A stretch of 64,000 nt of DNA from Obelidium mucronatum (GCA_025765595.1 JAIVFH010000033.1:1-64000), one strand, 5' to 3'; numbered from the stretch's first letter, positions 10,998-21,348 are shown. Made by a program: numbers and translations. The notes: generated from the letters alone by a model not told the origin.

Positions 10998-12712
10998 ATG
11001 TGGTCTTTTGGAGGCTCAAGCAACAGCGCAAACCCAGTACCACCACCGCTCGAACCGAGCACGTCATCAGCCTCTAGCGCAACTACGGTCTCGACTCATG
11101 AACACGGCTCGTCAAACAACCTGGTCTACACCTACAAGATCCAGATATTTCCCCACAGGTATTTCTTGGTTGCACATCTCAGCGTCATCGTCTCGCTTAC
11201 GCTGTCGCATGCTCGATATTATAAGAGAAAACGCTCAAATCTTAGGTGCAATCCCAGGGCAGCCGCAGGGCCAACGCTTCCACTTTGAACCCATCGAACG
11301 AGACTTGAAACAAGGGATGATCCTCAAGATTGGCAGAAAAGTCGATAAGAAGGTGAGACTTGCTCTCAAGAACGGGGGTCTTGAGATGGAAATGAGTTCT
11401 TGCTGCTGGAGAATGCGAGGCTGATTGGGTATCCACTCTGCCTTATTTTGAATACCGGAACAGACTCTGATTTACTAGAATTATTTCCTGCTTGTGTGCG
11501 CTCATTCAGTAGAAACTGACCGTCGATTTATGTTTTAGCCACAACCGTTGCCTCTAGCCACCGACGAAGATAATGTTGTAATGGCCGAAGCAGAAGCTAT
11601 CGCCGCAGCAAATGAGGCACCTGTGTTACCAGCATCATACCAATCCACGTCTGGCTTCCTTGGTTTGAAATCTCGTCATTACTGCTAATCTGAAGGCTGA
11701 CCTTTGCGTCTCTTTTAGACCATCAACCTCCTCCTGCTGGCTCCCAATCCAACCACGTATCTACCACGGCAGCGTCTGAGAAAAAACCGGAACAACCGCA
11801 AATTGATTTTATCGCATTCAAAAGCAAAGTCGTTTCTCGTGCACATGCTGAACTCTGGGTATCTGATGAAGGGACAAGTCATGTTTAAGGATGTTGGATC
11901 TTCTTCTGGAACGTGGGTGAATCGTCATCGCCTCTCTCCTTCTGGAAAAGAAAGCCGCGCCTATAACATCAAGTCTGGTGATGTTATTCAATTAGGAATG
12001 GACTATCAAGGGCGACAAGAAGGTGAGTGAACTCCCGTTTTTCGGCCAGGACCATCATATTAATAGTTTGCATTCAGACATGTATAAATCCGTCGTAATG
12101 AAGATATTCGTCACTATTCGCTCCAAAGACCCACCAAAGCCAAACCCTCTCCGCCTCAAACATGCTCTCCGTGCTCTCCTCAGTGCCATGAACCCAACCT
12201 CAGTGTCTGCCCAATCAACATCCTGCACAGACTGCTGTATTTGTTTATCCCCGCTTTCTCCTCTCCAAACTCTTTTCCTCGCTCCATGCAGCCATTGCTT
12301 CCACTTCCGTTGCGTTATGCCGCTTCTTGGCAGCAGTGTCATGTTCCAATGCCCACTTTGTAGACAAGTTGCAAATTTGGAAAAAGGCGTTGGTGAAGAT
12401 GAAGAGAGTCTTTTCGATGGTGAAAATGGTGGCGATGAGGCCGCTGCTGTTGTTGAATCTAGTCTCGAAGAATGGTTGGGTGTACTACGAGTCGATGCCC
12501 CTACCGGTGGTGAAGTCGCCGTTGCCTCTACTTCTGCAGCTTTAGTTGGCGCGGCGGACGCAGGAGCGATGGATTCAAGTTCCCAGCAGAACGTTGGCGA
12601 AATTGTTCAGGATCTGGAGGGTGTTTTGGGGGAAGTGGCGCCTGGACTTGATGATCTTCAAAAAGCGGAATTGTTGGAACGATTTAGTCTTGTTTTGGCT
12701 TCCAAAAAGTGA
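10998..12712 (+). CDS. FHA-RING E3 ubiquitin ligase, Dma1/Chfr-like
   Basis: A Ser/Pro-rich N-terminus (MWSFGGSSNSANP) is followed by a split FHA domain: KIQIFPH, RFHFEPIERDL, ILKIGRKVDKK, an inserted acidic loop, then FKSKVVSRAHAELWV and FKDVGSSSGTWVN. A C-terminal RING follows (CCICLSPLSPLQ, APCSHCFHFRC, FQCPLCR). Exons: 10998 to about 11158, about 11246-11352, 11539-11662, 11719-12022 and 12078-12712. Fission yeast Dma1 and vertebrate Chfr share this layout; the FHA binds phospho-threonine and the RING ubiquitinates mitotic-checkpoint and septation regulators. Two breaks are visible: the first junction is one base out of frame, and after AELWVSDEGTSHV (about 11870-11882) the frame ends at TAA while the FHA continues one base over. 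Both sites look like one-base indels. A Ser/Asp-rich tail follows the RING. Confidence 0.85.
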
Positions 12713-13127
12713 AGGGGATTTGTGTGTGTACTTTTTAACTCAATATATGAATTTGATCGCCTCAACGTTTTAAAGCTTTCTTGGAGCTTGTCATATGTTG
12801 CTTTACGAAAAATGGAATGGAATAGCTGCAATTAATCCTTGATTTGGATTGGCCAATCAGAATCCTTCGTTTATTTGATTCTAATACCTGGTCTCTTTAT
12901 GGAGAGTGCTACCTTGATTTTACAGATGATTGTTGAGCATGCTCTTTTGTGTTGCCTCGATTTTTAATAACGGTGCCACAACATTGCTGTCACGCTGTGG
13001 CGCAGTGAGTGGCATCTTTTGAGCAATTCAACGCCACAATAAAGAATGACACATTTGCAATATTAAATTGTAGTGGGCAAGGCAACGAGTGAAAAGTAGT
13101 TTATTAACGCCAAACTACTCTTTAAGG
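12713..13127. other. Intergenic between convergent genes
   Basis: Shared 3' region of the FHA-RING gene (plus) and the small secreted-protein gene (minus). AT-rich; no frame with coding character was recognised. Confidence 0.5.
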
Positions 13128-13358
13128 TTAGAAAAGAAGTGCAATATCATAGATGCAGGTAGTCTTTCCGTGATAATCAACACATACGCTTGGACTCTTG
13201 CAATACTCGGTGCAGCCGGAAGTCAAGGTGTAACATCCAGCGCCTTTGTCGTTATTATTGGAGATGTAAACTTGTCCACTGGCACAACCCCCCTTTGGAG
13301 CAGGGGCCGCGAGAGCTGCGGAAAAGAGAGCAAAGATCAAGGTCAAATCGAGTTTCAT
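13128..13358 (-). CDS. Small secreted cysteine-rich protein (76 aa)
   Basis: Single-exon frame. It has a clear signal peptide (MKLDLTLIFALFSAALA, then APAPKG), followed by a short mature part with seven cysteines (GGCASG, GAGCYTLTSGCTEYCKS, VCVDYHG, TTCIYD). The length, signal peptide and cysteine density fit a secreted small protein. It could be a cell-surface, chitin-binding or effector-like peptide, but the cysteine spacing does not match a family I can name. It ends with IALLF at 13128. Confidence 0.6.
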   Translation of the reverse strand: MKLDLTLIFALFSAALAAPAPKGGCASGQVYISNNNDKGAGCYTLTSGCTEYCKSPSVCVDYHGKTTCIYDIALLF

Positions 13359-13516
13359 GGAAGTTTTTTGTGGTGATGAATCAGAACCTGGATTTCCAAG
13401 AATAGACTGAAAGCGGCACGCCCACAGGAGTCAACATGAGGAGTGCGGAATTCTGAATGTGCACAAACCCATAAGATAACGGAGATGAAAAGGTTTTTAT
13501 TTTTAGTTGTTAGAAT

Positions 13517-14541
13517 CTAACTTTTAAAGGCGAGACCAATTGGAGCACCCGCGATTGGAAGACCTTTTGGACAAATTTCTGGATCATTCAACAAAACTAG
13601 GCCTCTTCCGAGAAGCCCAAATAGGCCCCCCTCAAATCCATTCAGCCTATCCGTTACATCCAAATCTCGGTTCAAAACACGTCCGTTATCATCGGCCACG
13701 AATGTGGCCAGAATGAAGTAACTGGCATCTAGAGCATCATAGTTACAACTGTACGATAGCTTGATGCTTTTAATATCTCCAAGTCTCGCGATGCCGACGG
13801 GGATTTTTCTCAAGGGATATGCCCCGGTAATATTGACGCTAATCAGTTTCGTATCTTTAACAAGCACGGTACCAGACACAGGTGAGAGCCTTGAAGGCGT
13901 GAATGTGGCTATGGCTGACCCGCCCGCAGAAACCGAATCTGGTGCTGCGCCGCCTGCGAAATCCACTGAAGTAGCAATAACGCCTTGGAAAATTCGCTTG
14001 CCTGAGTTTCCCGTTGGCTTCACAATAAATATTTGTCGCGTCAGCTGGTTGGAATCAACCCCGTCGTAAAAATTACCTGTGTTTGACAGTCGTCTGTTCC
14101 CAAATGAATCACCACACCACGTCCCAAAACATACCCTGGACTGCTTGTATTAACCAAACTCAGCTCTGTTGATTCCCATTTCTGCTAAATTCGTCCATCA
14201 GCATCCGCTTCTACATTTCCCAGGTCACCGATATGGAATCCCGTGACCATGCCAGCCTCTGAGCAGCCATGCTGTTTCTTCAGTGGGTTAAAGTGCCCTC
14301 CTTGTTTAAGTCCTTCATTTTGGTCAGACACGTCTCCGAACGCGTGAATATGAATGGCGTGGCGTTCGTGTGGTAGAAAGTTGCTGCCAGTCAAGTGTAA
14401 AATCACTTTATCGCGCTCTTGCATGAGGCAAAGAGCAGCTTGACCGTTCCCCTTATATTGATTTGTAGGTGCCAATAGAGCGATGGAAGATGCCGCAATA
14501 AGAACCGGAGTGGCAAACAACGCGGAAAGGAGACCTAGCAT
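13517..14541 (-). CDS. Secreted Cu/Zn superoxide dismutase with a second, degenerate SOD-like domain; two frame breaks
   Basis: The N-terminal hydrophobic stretch (MLGLLSALFATPVLIAASS) fits a signal peptide. The first domain has the metal-site pattern of Cu/Zn SOD: HAIHIHAFGD, GGHFNPLKKQHGC, GFHIGDLGN, then GRGVVIHLGTDDC and GNSGKRIFQGVIA. An in-frame TAG (14185-14187) follows EADADGRI although the domain resumes at once with QKWESTELSL. A second break sits at the A5 run 14068-14072 (T5 in the sense strand), where adding one base restores the frame. Past the first domain, VSGTVLVKD, VNITGAYP and LLGRGLVLLNDPE look like a second SOD fold that has lost the metal-binding histidines. Such tandem domains could act in assembly or wall attachment; this is inference. 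An active enzyme requires that the stop be a sequence error. Confidence 0.7.
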
Positions 14542-14576
14542 TTTATTTCAAGAATACGCACGTTTATTTTACAAAT

Positions 14577-15191
14577 TCAAACTCCGTACAATTCTTTGCG
14601 TTGAGAAAGGTAGGCTGCGATTCTTGGTCTTGCTTCCAAAGCAGCAATAAACTTTTGCAGGCGGGGATATGCTGCCAGTCTCTCCTCATTGCCAAGAGAT
14701 CCATCATCTTGGAGCGCTTGATACAAAATGGCATCTGCGTATGAAAACTCTTCACCCAGTACAAACGGACCGGCCAATAAATTTTCGAAAGTGTTGTAGA
14801 AGCGCGGAATGGCTTGCGGGTGAGTCTCCTTTTCCTTCGCAAAAGAGAATCGCCAGTCAATGGCAACATCACTGAACTGATCAAGTTTGTACGCCTCCTC
14901 GTCATTGGAACCACCATACTTCCCGAGCTTTTTTGAAACGTAGCGAAGGATTGGAATATGCTGGGTCAAAATCACGTCGCCAATTTGAAGGAGTGGGAGA
15001 GCACCATAGTGATTCTTTCCAGACTTCACCAAGTCGGCCTTCTTTGCTGGCCAGTCCGGAAAGTCTACGCGCACATCTTCAAATTCAATACCAGCTTCTG
15101 CAAAGAAGAGGCGGTTGACTTCTCCGCGACCTCTAGCTGGGAGGTTCCAGTAAGTGAAGATTGGTTTTTCGTTTCCAAGAACAGATGGCAT
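14577..15191 (-). CDS. Glutathione S-transferase, sigma-type, copy 1
   Basis: 204 residues starting MPSVLGNEKPIFTYW; an upstream in-frame Met at 15302 would add 37 residues without similarity to the sister copies. The N-terminal thioredoxin-like domain has the sigma-class signature TYWNLPARGRGE (candidate catalytic Tyr), ALPLLQIGD and LTQHIPILRYVSKKLGKYGG. The all-helical C-terminal domain has DWRFSF, GPFVLGEEFSYADAILYQAL and ARPRIAAYL. It conjugates glutathione to electrophiles or reduces peroxides; some sigma GSTs isomerise prostaglandin-like substrates. First of four tandem minus-strand copies in about 3 kb. It is intact and has no visible intron. Confidence 0.9.
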   Translation of the reverse strand: MPSVLGNEKPIFTYWNLPARGRGEVNRLFFAEAGIEFEDVRVDFPDWPAKKADLVKSGKNHYGALPLLQIGDVILTQHIPILRYVSKKLGKYGGSNDEEAYKLDQFSDVAIDWRFSFAKEKETHPQAIPRFYNTFENLLAGPFVLGEEFSYADAILYQALQDDGSLGNEERLAAYPRLQKFIAALEARPRIAAYLSQRKELYGV

Positions 15192-15469
15192 GAATGGATC
15201 AACTGTGTTGTTTTCAATTTGGCATGATGAATTGGGAGCTTGATCGTATTTATATGCGTCCATCCCGTGCTGATGGCGAGCTGGTTTGTTTGTCACGAAC
15301 ATTTGTTACGTGATGAATGGCGCAATCCCATCAGATCAAAGTTTTATCAACTCTCCTGGATGGAGGATATAAAATCATCAAGGGTAAGCACCCCGATGAT
15401 ATTCCATTACTCTTGTCCTTTGAAATTTACTTGAAAAGTCATGGTGACAAACGAATTGAAATTTATTAA

Positions 15470-16078
15470 TCAGGCTCCAAACTTCTCCTTTCTTTGAACA
15501 AGATACTTTGCAATTTTCGGTCTTGCTTCAAACGCGTCCACAAACTTTCTCAATCGCGGGTAAGGCGCCAACTGTTCCTCATTACCAAGTGACTTTCCAT
15601 CGAAAAGAGCCTGATACAACAAAGCATCGGCATAAGAAAAGTCTTCTCCCAAAACGAAAGGCCCCTTTAAAAGATTTTCAAAGGTGTTGTAGAAACGCGG
15701 GATGGTTTCTGGGTTTGACCGAAACGAAAATCGCCAGTCAGTGATGACATCACTGAATTGATCCAGCTTGTATGCCTCTTCATCGGTAGATCCGCCATAC
15801 TTTCCAATCTTTTTGGCAATGTATCGCAAGATGGGGACGTGCTGAGTCAAGACTGTGCCGTCGATTTCAAGCAATGGGAGTGCGCCGTAGTAGTTTGTTC
15901 CAGACTTGATCAGCTCGGCCTTCTTGGTGTCCCAGTCAGATTCTGCCTTATTGAACCGATTGTCGACGTAGTCAATCTCAGCATCGGCAAAAAGAAGACG
16001 GATCGCTTCTCCACGACCGCCGCCTGGAATGTCCCACCAGGTCAACACGGGCTTTTCGTTTCCAAGAACTGAAGGCAT
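15470..16078 (-). CDS. Glutathione S-transferase, sigma-type, copy 2
   Basis: 202 residues, intact and intronless. MPSVLGNEKPVLTWW shows the same start as copy 1, but the position of the usual catalytic Tyr reads TWWDIPGGGRGE, so Trp replaces Tyr at or next to the active site. The rest is conserved: ALPLLEIDG, LTQHVPILRYIAKKIGKYGG, DWRFSF, GPFVLGEDFSYADALLYQAL and ARPKIAKYL. Close similarity to copy 1 indicates recent tandem duplication. The changed residue could alter substrate range; some GSTs use another residue for thiol activation. Confidence 0.9.
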   Translation of the reverse strand: MPSVLGNEKPVLTWWDIPGGGRGEAIRLLFADAEIDYVDNRFNKAESDWDTKKAELIKSGTNYYGALPLLEIDGTVLTQHVPILRYIAKKIGKYGGSTDEEAYKLDQFSDVITDWRFSFRSNPETIPRFYNTFENLLKGPFVLGEDFSYADALLYQALFDGKSLGNEEQLAPYPRLRKFVDAFEARPKIAKYLVQRKEKFGA

Positions 16079-16240
16079 TGCTTTCTTTCAAAATGCTTTT
16101 TATTTTCCAAACATTGTTTTGGATGCGAATTTATACGTGGGTTTCAGGCCCGTGTCAAATTGCGAAATTCTGGAGGCACAGCAATTTTCAAATTCAGTTT
16201 CAAATTCAATGTTTATTTATAAAAGAAATGAAATTCCATT

Positions 16241-16852
16241 TTAGAGGTTTTTCTTACGCTCTTCAAGGTAGGCCGCGATTCTGGGTCTTGATTCAAACGC
16301 GGCTACGAATTTTCTCATGTTTGGGTAAGGCAGCAATCTTTCCACATTACCTAATGATCCATCATCGTGAAGCAGCTGATACACTGCAATATCAGCATAC
16401 GATAATTCGTTCCCCAACACAAACGGCCCGGATCCAAGTAATTTCTCAATTGTTGAATAAAAGCGCGGAATGGCGGCTGGGTGCCCAGCAGCATCTTTTG
16501 CCCACGAAAACCTCCAGTCAACGTAAACATCGCTCACTTGATCCACCTTGAAAGCTTCTTCATCATTAGCGCCACCGTACTTGCCGATTTTCTTGGACAG
16601 GTATCGGAGGATGGGAAGATGCTGTGTCAAAACCAAGTCGCCAATCTGAAGCACGGGCATGGCACCGAATGTATTGACACCAGTTTCAATAAGTTCTTGT
16701 TTTTTGGCAGGCCAGTCGGATCGCTCCACGCGATTGTCTTGATACGCGATTTCGGCTTCGGCAAAGAACAGACGAATCAGTTCTCCACGACCTTTGTTGG
16801 GCAAGTTGAAGTAAGTGAGAATAGGTCTGGCAGAGAATAAAGTCAATGACAT
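16241..16852 (-). CDS. Glutathione S-transferase, sigma-type, copy 3
   Basis: 203 residues from MSLTLFSARPILTYF; codons upstream of this Met are a lysine/poly-A run and are taken as 5' UTR. Signature TYFNLPNKGRGE keeps the Tyr. Then AMPVLQIGD, LTQHLPILRYLSKKIGKYGG, DWRFSWAKD, GPFVLGNELSYADIAVYQLL and SRPRIAAYLEERK. Intact and intronless. More diverged from copies 1 and 2 than they are from each other. Confidence 0.9.
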   Translation of the reverse strand: MSLTLFSARPILTYFNLPNKGRGELIRLFFAEAEIAYQDNRVERSDWPAKKQELIETGVNTFGAMPVLQIGDLVLTQHLPILRYLSKKIGKYGGANDEEAFKVDQVSDVYVDWRFSWAKDAAGHPAAIPRFYSTIEKLLGSGPFVLGNELSYADIAVYQLLHDDGSLGNVERLLPYPNMRKFVAAFESRPRIAAYLEERKKNL

Positions 16853-16996
16853 TTTCTTTTTTTTTTTTTGTTCTGTTAAATGGTCCCTATTTGCCTTGGT
16901 TTTTATCAACTTTATGGGATTTCGAATCACTTGTCGATTAGAAATCTCAAAGTTTATTTTTCACTATATGCTTACAATAAAACAAAACAGGGGCAT

Positions 16997-17612
16997 CAGA
17001 CTCCAAGCTTTTGCTTTCTTTTCTCGAGGTAAGCTGCAATACGAGGTAACCCTTCAAAAGCAGCAACAAATTCCCGCAGTTTTGGGTAATCAGCCAAGAA
17101 CTCCTTGTTCTGCAAAGCCCCTTCATCAGCTAAGCGCTTGGTACAGCAACACATCGGCATAAGAAACCTTCCTCTCCAATCACAAATGGACCCTTCTCCA
17201 AAAGGCTTTCAAAAGTCGAGTAGAAGCGGGGAATCGCGGCTGGATGTTCTGGCTTGAGTTTTCCATACGAGAAACGCCAATCAATCACAATATCACTCAG
17301 CAAGTCAATCTTGTAGGACTCTTCATCAGTTTTGCCAGCGTATTTCCCAAGCTTCCTGGAAAAGTAACGCAGAGTTGGAACCGTGCTGGTCAAGACGACT
17401 GGACCGACTTGGACAACGGGAACGGCACCGTACGGGTTCAAACCGCTTGAAATCAGCTCCTTCTTCTTGGTTGGCCATTCTTCTCTTGGGAATAAATTCT
17501 CGACGTATTCGATTTCGGCTTCGGCGAAAAAGAGTCGCAAGACTTCACCGCGGGAGCGTGCGGGGATATCAAAGTAGGTCAAAATTGGGGTGTCCGTGAT
17601 AGGGGATGGCAT
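16997..17612 (-). CDS. Glutathione S-transferase, sigma-type, copy 4, with two frameshifts
   Basis: The start MPSPITDTPILTYFDI and the N-terminal domain (TYFDIPARSRGE, GAVPVVQVGP, STVPTLRYFSRKLGKYAG) are open. After GPFVIGEE the frame is lost through one extra base at the CC of 17167-17168. The other frame then reads VSYADVLLYQAL and is lost again at about 17131-17133 through an extra base. It continues as ADEGALQNKEFLADYP and AAYLEKRKQKLGV to a TGA at 16997-16999. Two insertions 36 bases apart would make this the only decaying member, but the same error type occurs in many unrelated genes here, so a consensus error is possible. Confidence 0.75.
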
Positions 17613-17825
17613 TTTTCTGTTGTCTTTTTTTTGGTTCTGTTCCTTACTATTTGTCTTTCAGTTGACTTTTATAAGAGTATTCCAGCACCGTCCCGTGCAA
17701 ATGACGAAAGTGGTAAACGGTTGCACCATGTTGCGTTTTGTTATGGATATTTCAAATACAAGGAAAACGAAACACGTCAATTAATACATAGTACACTGTA
17801 GTACCTGGCGGTCTGCTGAGTACAA

Positions 17826-18736
17826 ATGTGGCCAAGTCAGTTCCAAAAAGAGATGCCACAATCGCTACTCAGCCAAATTCCATACGAGCTTTCTACAACA
17901 AATCCTCAGCTACATACACCCCAAACAAGTACAAAAGCTAAAAGAGCTGTGCCATAGAGTGAACGCATGTCTATCCGACCCCAACACCGCCTTCCTGAAT
18001 ATTACCCAGTTCTTCCCACCAAACAAAGACAGCTACGCACCCGAACTCAAAATCCTCTGGTTTGATTTTCCATCCGCATATCAAACGGCTTATGCCACTC
18101 GCTTCGCCTCCAAGATTGCAAAGTTCACTTTCAGTCGAAGAATCAGTCGCCCTTTACCGCCATCTCTCGGCTTACTCACGAGTCTCACATGTCTCGATAT
18201 TAGTTCAAGCGATATTTATGGGCCTATTCCAACCGAAATCGGCCACCTCTCGAATCTTCATACACTGGATTTACGGCGGAATGATTTGACTGGCGAAATC
18301 CCACCTTCCATCGGCAGACTCTCCCTTTTAACTCTCCTTAATCTGAATGGAAACCGCTTGACTGGTCATATTCCCGCAGAGCTAGGGCTGTTTATCAAAT
18401 CTGCAATACTTGCAGCTCCAAAACAATAACCTTACAGGCCCCATCCCGACTTCATTTGGAGGCCTCACATCATTACTTGAGCTCGACCTCCAACGCAATT
18501 CCTTGACGGGCCCTATTCCATCCGAAATCTCTGCCCTAGAACATTTACAATTCCTCCATCTGAACGACAACAAGCTCACCGGGCCAATCCCTCCAGAAAT
18601 AGGAGACATGAAATCGCTTGAAGAACTGATTCTGAATTGCAACGACTTGTCTGGCAGGATCCCATCGTCTATTCAGCGGTTGCGCTTGATGAGACTCAAT
18701 TTGATGGGAAACGCAAACCTCAACAAAAGAGATTGA
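17826..18736 (+). CDS. F-box-like / leucine-rich-repeat protein, two frameshifts
   Basis: Starting at MWPSQFQKEM, the first 30 codons lead into an F-box-like helix pair (SQIPYEL, then LQQILSYIHPKQVQKL in the next frame). The shift is at TTT 17890-17892. The body carries at least seven plant-type LRRs with the pattern LTSLTCLDISSSDIYGPIP, LHTLDLRRNDLTGEIP and LLNLNGNRLTGHIP. The frame is lost at GGG 18385-18387, after which CLSNLQYLQLQNNNLTGPIP resumes and runs to 18736. Removing one base at each homopolymer gives one uninterrupted protein of about 300 residues. F-box/LRR proteins select substrates for SCF ubiquitin ligases. The F-box is short and weak, so the ligase role is inference; the LRRs are certain. 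Confidence 0.7.
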
Positions 18737-18939
18737 TTGTTTGCATCTCGAGCAAGTGTATGCTTCTTTTTTATTAAAAGAGCGTATTAACGTAAACAGA
18801 TTGAATAAAAATAATCTATATAAAAATTATATGCCTCAAGTCTTTTTTTTCATAATTAAATTATTACCAGAATCTACCTTCAATTCATTCCATGATAATT
18901 ACAAAAAAAAAAACTAGAACGAAAAGAAGCATCAATCAA

Positions 18940-19823
18940 ATGACATGGGAAGCGCCAGTTGATGGGAAGTGGCAGTTTCTGCTCCTCGGTCCGCAAGGGA
19001 AAGTCGGCGCCGGTCAACTCTGGTACCTCAGGGCCAATAATAGCATCAACGGGATCCCCAACCTCAACCCCGATGCAGCAACAATCAAAGCAGTAAATAC
19101 GCCAGCTGTTAGTGGGAATCCGTCGCTGGCTGGGTCGGGTGGATCCGGCGGTGCTGGTTCTGGAATCGTCGCCGACGTTTACCAAAGGCCTACTGCCTCA
19201 GGTAAGACACCACATTAAAAAAATGAAAACCATGTACAAATATTCATTTGCTTTTTTTGTGAGTAGGACCACCTCCACCCGCTTGGCAGCGGCCACTGAT
19301 GATTGGAGGATCAATCGCCGGCGTCATTGCAGTGTTTGCCATTGGTTCCCTGATATATGTAAGACTCTTTCTATTGATATTCAACAAGTTCCGCGTTCTG
19401 AAATAGCTCTTGTTTGGAATGTCCCTTTAATAGACAAAGTTCAAGAAGGACGATCCAGAAGATGCACCACGTCCCCGAACCAGGCCTGACCGATCCGCCG
19501 CACAAATCTCGCCAGAGTCAAACGTTGTTGAAAAACCACAATCTAGCTACCAAGCTCTGGATGGCGTTGGACCTGTTATACCAATGTATTATGATGACCG
19601 GCAGGCTTCACGTCAACAGGATTTGCAACCGCCACCTCTTCCACCGTTTCAGAATCCGCAAGAATTCTCATATCAGCAATATAATAGTTCCATGATACAG
19701 CCGCAAACGGTTATCGATCGGGCCGATGAAGACGGGCGGTCTGTTACCACACAAGCAATCTCCCCTCGCACCACATCTGAAAACCAAAATCGGCGAGGAG
19801 CTAAATCCAGCAAACGAAAGTAA
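18940..19823 (+). CDS. Single-pass membrane protein, ectodomain family member 1
   Basis: Three phase-consistent exons: 18940-19201, 19267-19358 and 19434-19823. Exon 1 encodes an N-terminal domain of about 60 residues (MTWEAPVDGKWQFLLLGP, KVGAGQLWYLRANNSI, GIPNLNPDAATIKAV) and a Gly/Ser linker. Exon 2 encodes PPPPAWQRP and the transmembrane helix (MIGGSIAGVIAVFAIGSLIY). Exon 3 encodes a basic, Pro/Gln-rich cytoplasmic tail ending SSKRK. No classical signal peptide is visible, so the helix may act as a signal anchor or the N-terminus may be incomplete. The paralogue lies 70 bp downstream with the same exon plan. I do not recognise the N-terminal domain. Confidence 0.75.
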
Positions 19824-19893
19824 ATACCAGCAACAATCAGCAATAATCAGAAACAAGTCAAATAAAAATCAGTAACCAAATTTTATCACAGTC

Positions 19894-20964
19894 ATGTCCG
19901 CTTGGATGCCCCCTTCAGATGGCGCCTGGCAGTTTCAGCTCATTGGTCCTCAAGAGAAAGTTGGGGCCGGAGGAATGTGGTACCTGCGTTCGGCAAACAG
20001 CATCAATGGTATCGCCGGCTTGAATCCCGATCAGGCAACCATCAAGGCGGCCTCTGCTCCTGCCATCAACGGTAACCCAAACTCCATTGGTCAGTTTAGT
20101 GGTTCGACTCCTGGCGGTGGTTCCATCAACACTGGCCCTCCTCGTAAGTGGCATCCTATTTGCAGGTGTCTTCCTTTACAACCGTCACACTGACTTTCTC
20201 CCATTTCGGGCGCAACCCAGCACCGGCATGGAAGATGCCAGTGATTGTAGGAGGATCGATTGTGGGCGGTATCATTCTGCTTGCCGTGGGGTCCTTCATC
20301 TACGTAAGTGGTTCGAATCCTTGGGCATGACTCAGCGCTGACTGCAGCCAATCAACAGTCGAAGCGCAACCGCAGCCGAGAAGCGGCCGAGGAGCTGCAG
20401 GCGGCGCGCAAGCGCAGCGAGACGCGGGTCGCGCCGGCCGCCGCAAAGAGCGGCGCACAGCCGCCGGACGACGCCGACGCCGAGCCCGTGGTCGACTACG
20501 CCGCGCTGACAAGCGCCAAGGCCGGCGCAAGCAGCGGCAGCAGCAGCAGCAGCAGCTACGACCCGTCCGTGTACAGCGGCGCAAGCGCTTCCACGTACAA
20601 CGTGAACAGCTACGGCCCGCCGAACCCGCTGTACCATCCGGCGCAGTTCCAGGCACAGAGCCAGGCTTACGGTGCCGTGCCCCCTGGCGCGCCGATCGTG
20701 CAGCAAGCCTATCCCCCACAGCAACCATACGTTCCCTACCAGCAACAACAACAACAGCAACAACCAGCGCAGTTCTATGGGCAACCACCTGCTCGTCAAC
20801 AGCAAGTGTACGGCCAGCCAGTATATGCACAGCGCGGTCCCCCGCCTCCTCCTCAACAGCAATTCACACAGCCGCCTCCGATGCAGTTTTCTGGGCCTCC
20901 ACCTTCAAACTATCAAAAACCAACAAGTCAATACCCCCCACCTCCCTCCCAGCGACGATATTAA
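19894..20964 (+). CDS. Single-pass membrane protein, ectodomain family member 2
   Basis: Paralogue of the gene just upstream, with introns at the same places: exons 19894-20143, 20221-20303 and 20359-20964. The N-terminal domain is conserved (DGAWQFQLIGPQEKVGAGG, MWYLRSANSINGIAGLNPD, ATIKAASAPAINGNP). So are the PPAWKMP box and the TM helix (VIVGGSIVGGIILLAVGSF). The cytoplasmic tail differs: it starts with SKRNRSREAAEELQAARKRS, is strongly GC-rich to about 20640, and then becomes Pro/Gln/Tyr-rich low complexity (PPQQPYVPYQQQQ). Unknown function; a duplicated surface sensor or wall-linked protein is plausible. Stop at 20962-20964. Confidence 0.75.
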
Positions 20965-21348
20965 ACAACTCTAGATGAATTTGCTTGGGTTAAGAATAAA
21001 AAAATCTGTATTTTCGTTCCACATCTATATCATTATCGACTGCCAAACGAAACTCAATACCTGTAGTACTGTATTGGTCTTGGGTATTTTTTAATTAAAC
21101 TTCTTTTTATTGTCTAAACTGCTAAGAAGGAACATCTGAAAAGGAACAACCCAATCATGCAACTGTCTTTTCCTTTTGACGTAAAGCTGGCAATCCTCAT
21201 CCCCAAGCTTCTCCATGCACACCCAAGTAGCCCAACCCTATCGAAATATGATTGAGGAAGGGATAAGGTGACGTGCCTAATTCTTCATTTTCCATTCCGA
21301 ATACCTTCATCGCTTCTATTGATGCAATACCAAATCCGAAATCATCGT
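20965..21348. other. Intergenic, convergent 3' regions
   Basis: Between a plus-strand gene ending at 20964 and a minus-strand gene ending near 21349. AT-rich at 20990-21120. No gene seen. Confidence 0.45.

Noticed and set aside
14045..14076. A 32-nt intron in the SOD gene (GTAATTTTT..CCAACCAG)
   Set aside because: Far shorter than the other introns. Reading the segment with one extra T at the A5/T5 run gives a continuous protein (FYDGVDSNQLTRQ), so a one-base deletion is the better explanation.
20300..20862. Minus-strand frames of about 176 residues over the second membrane-protein gene
   Set aside because: Arg/Cys-rich shadows of a GC-rich exon whose plus-strand reading is supported by paralogy and splice sites.
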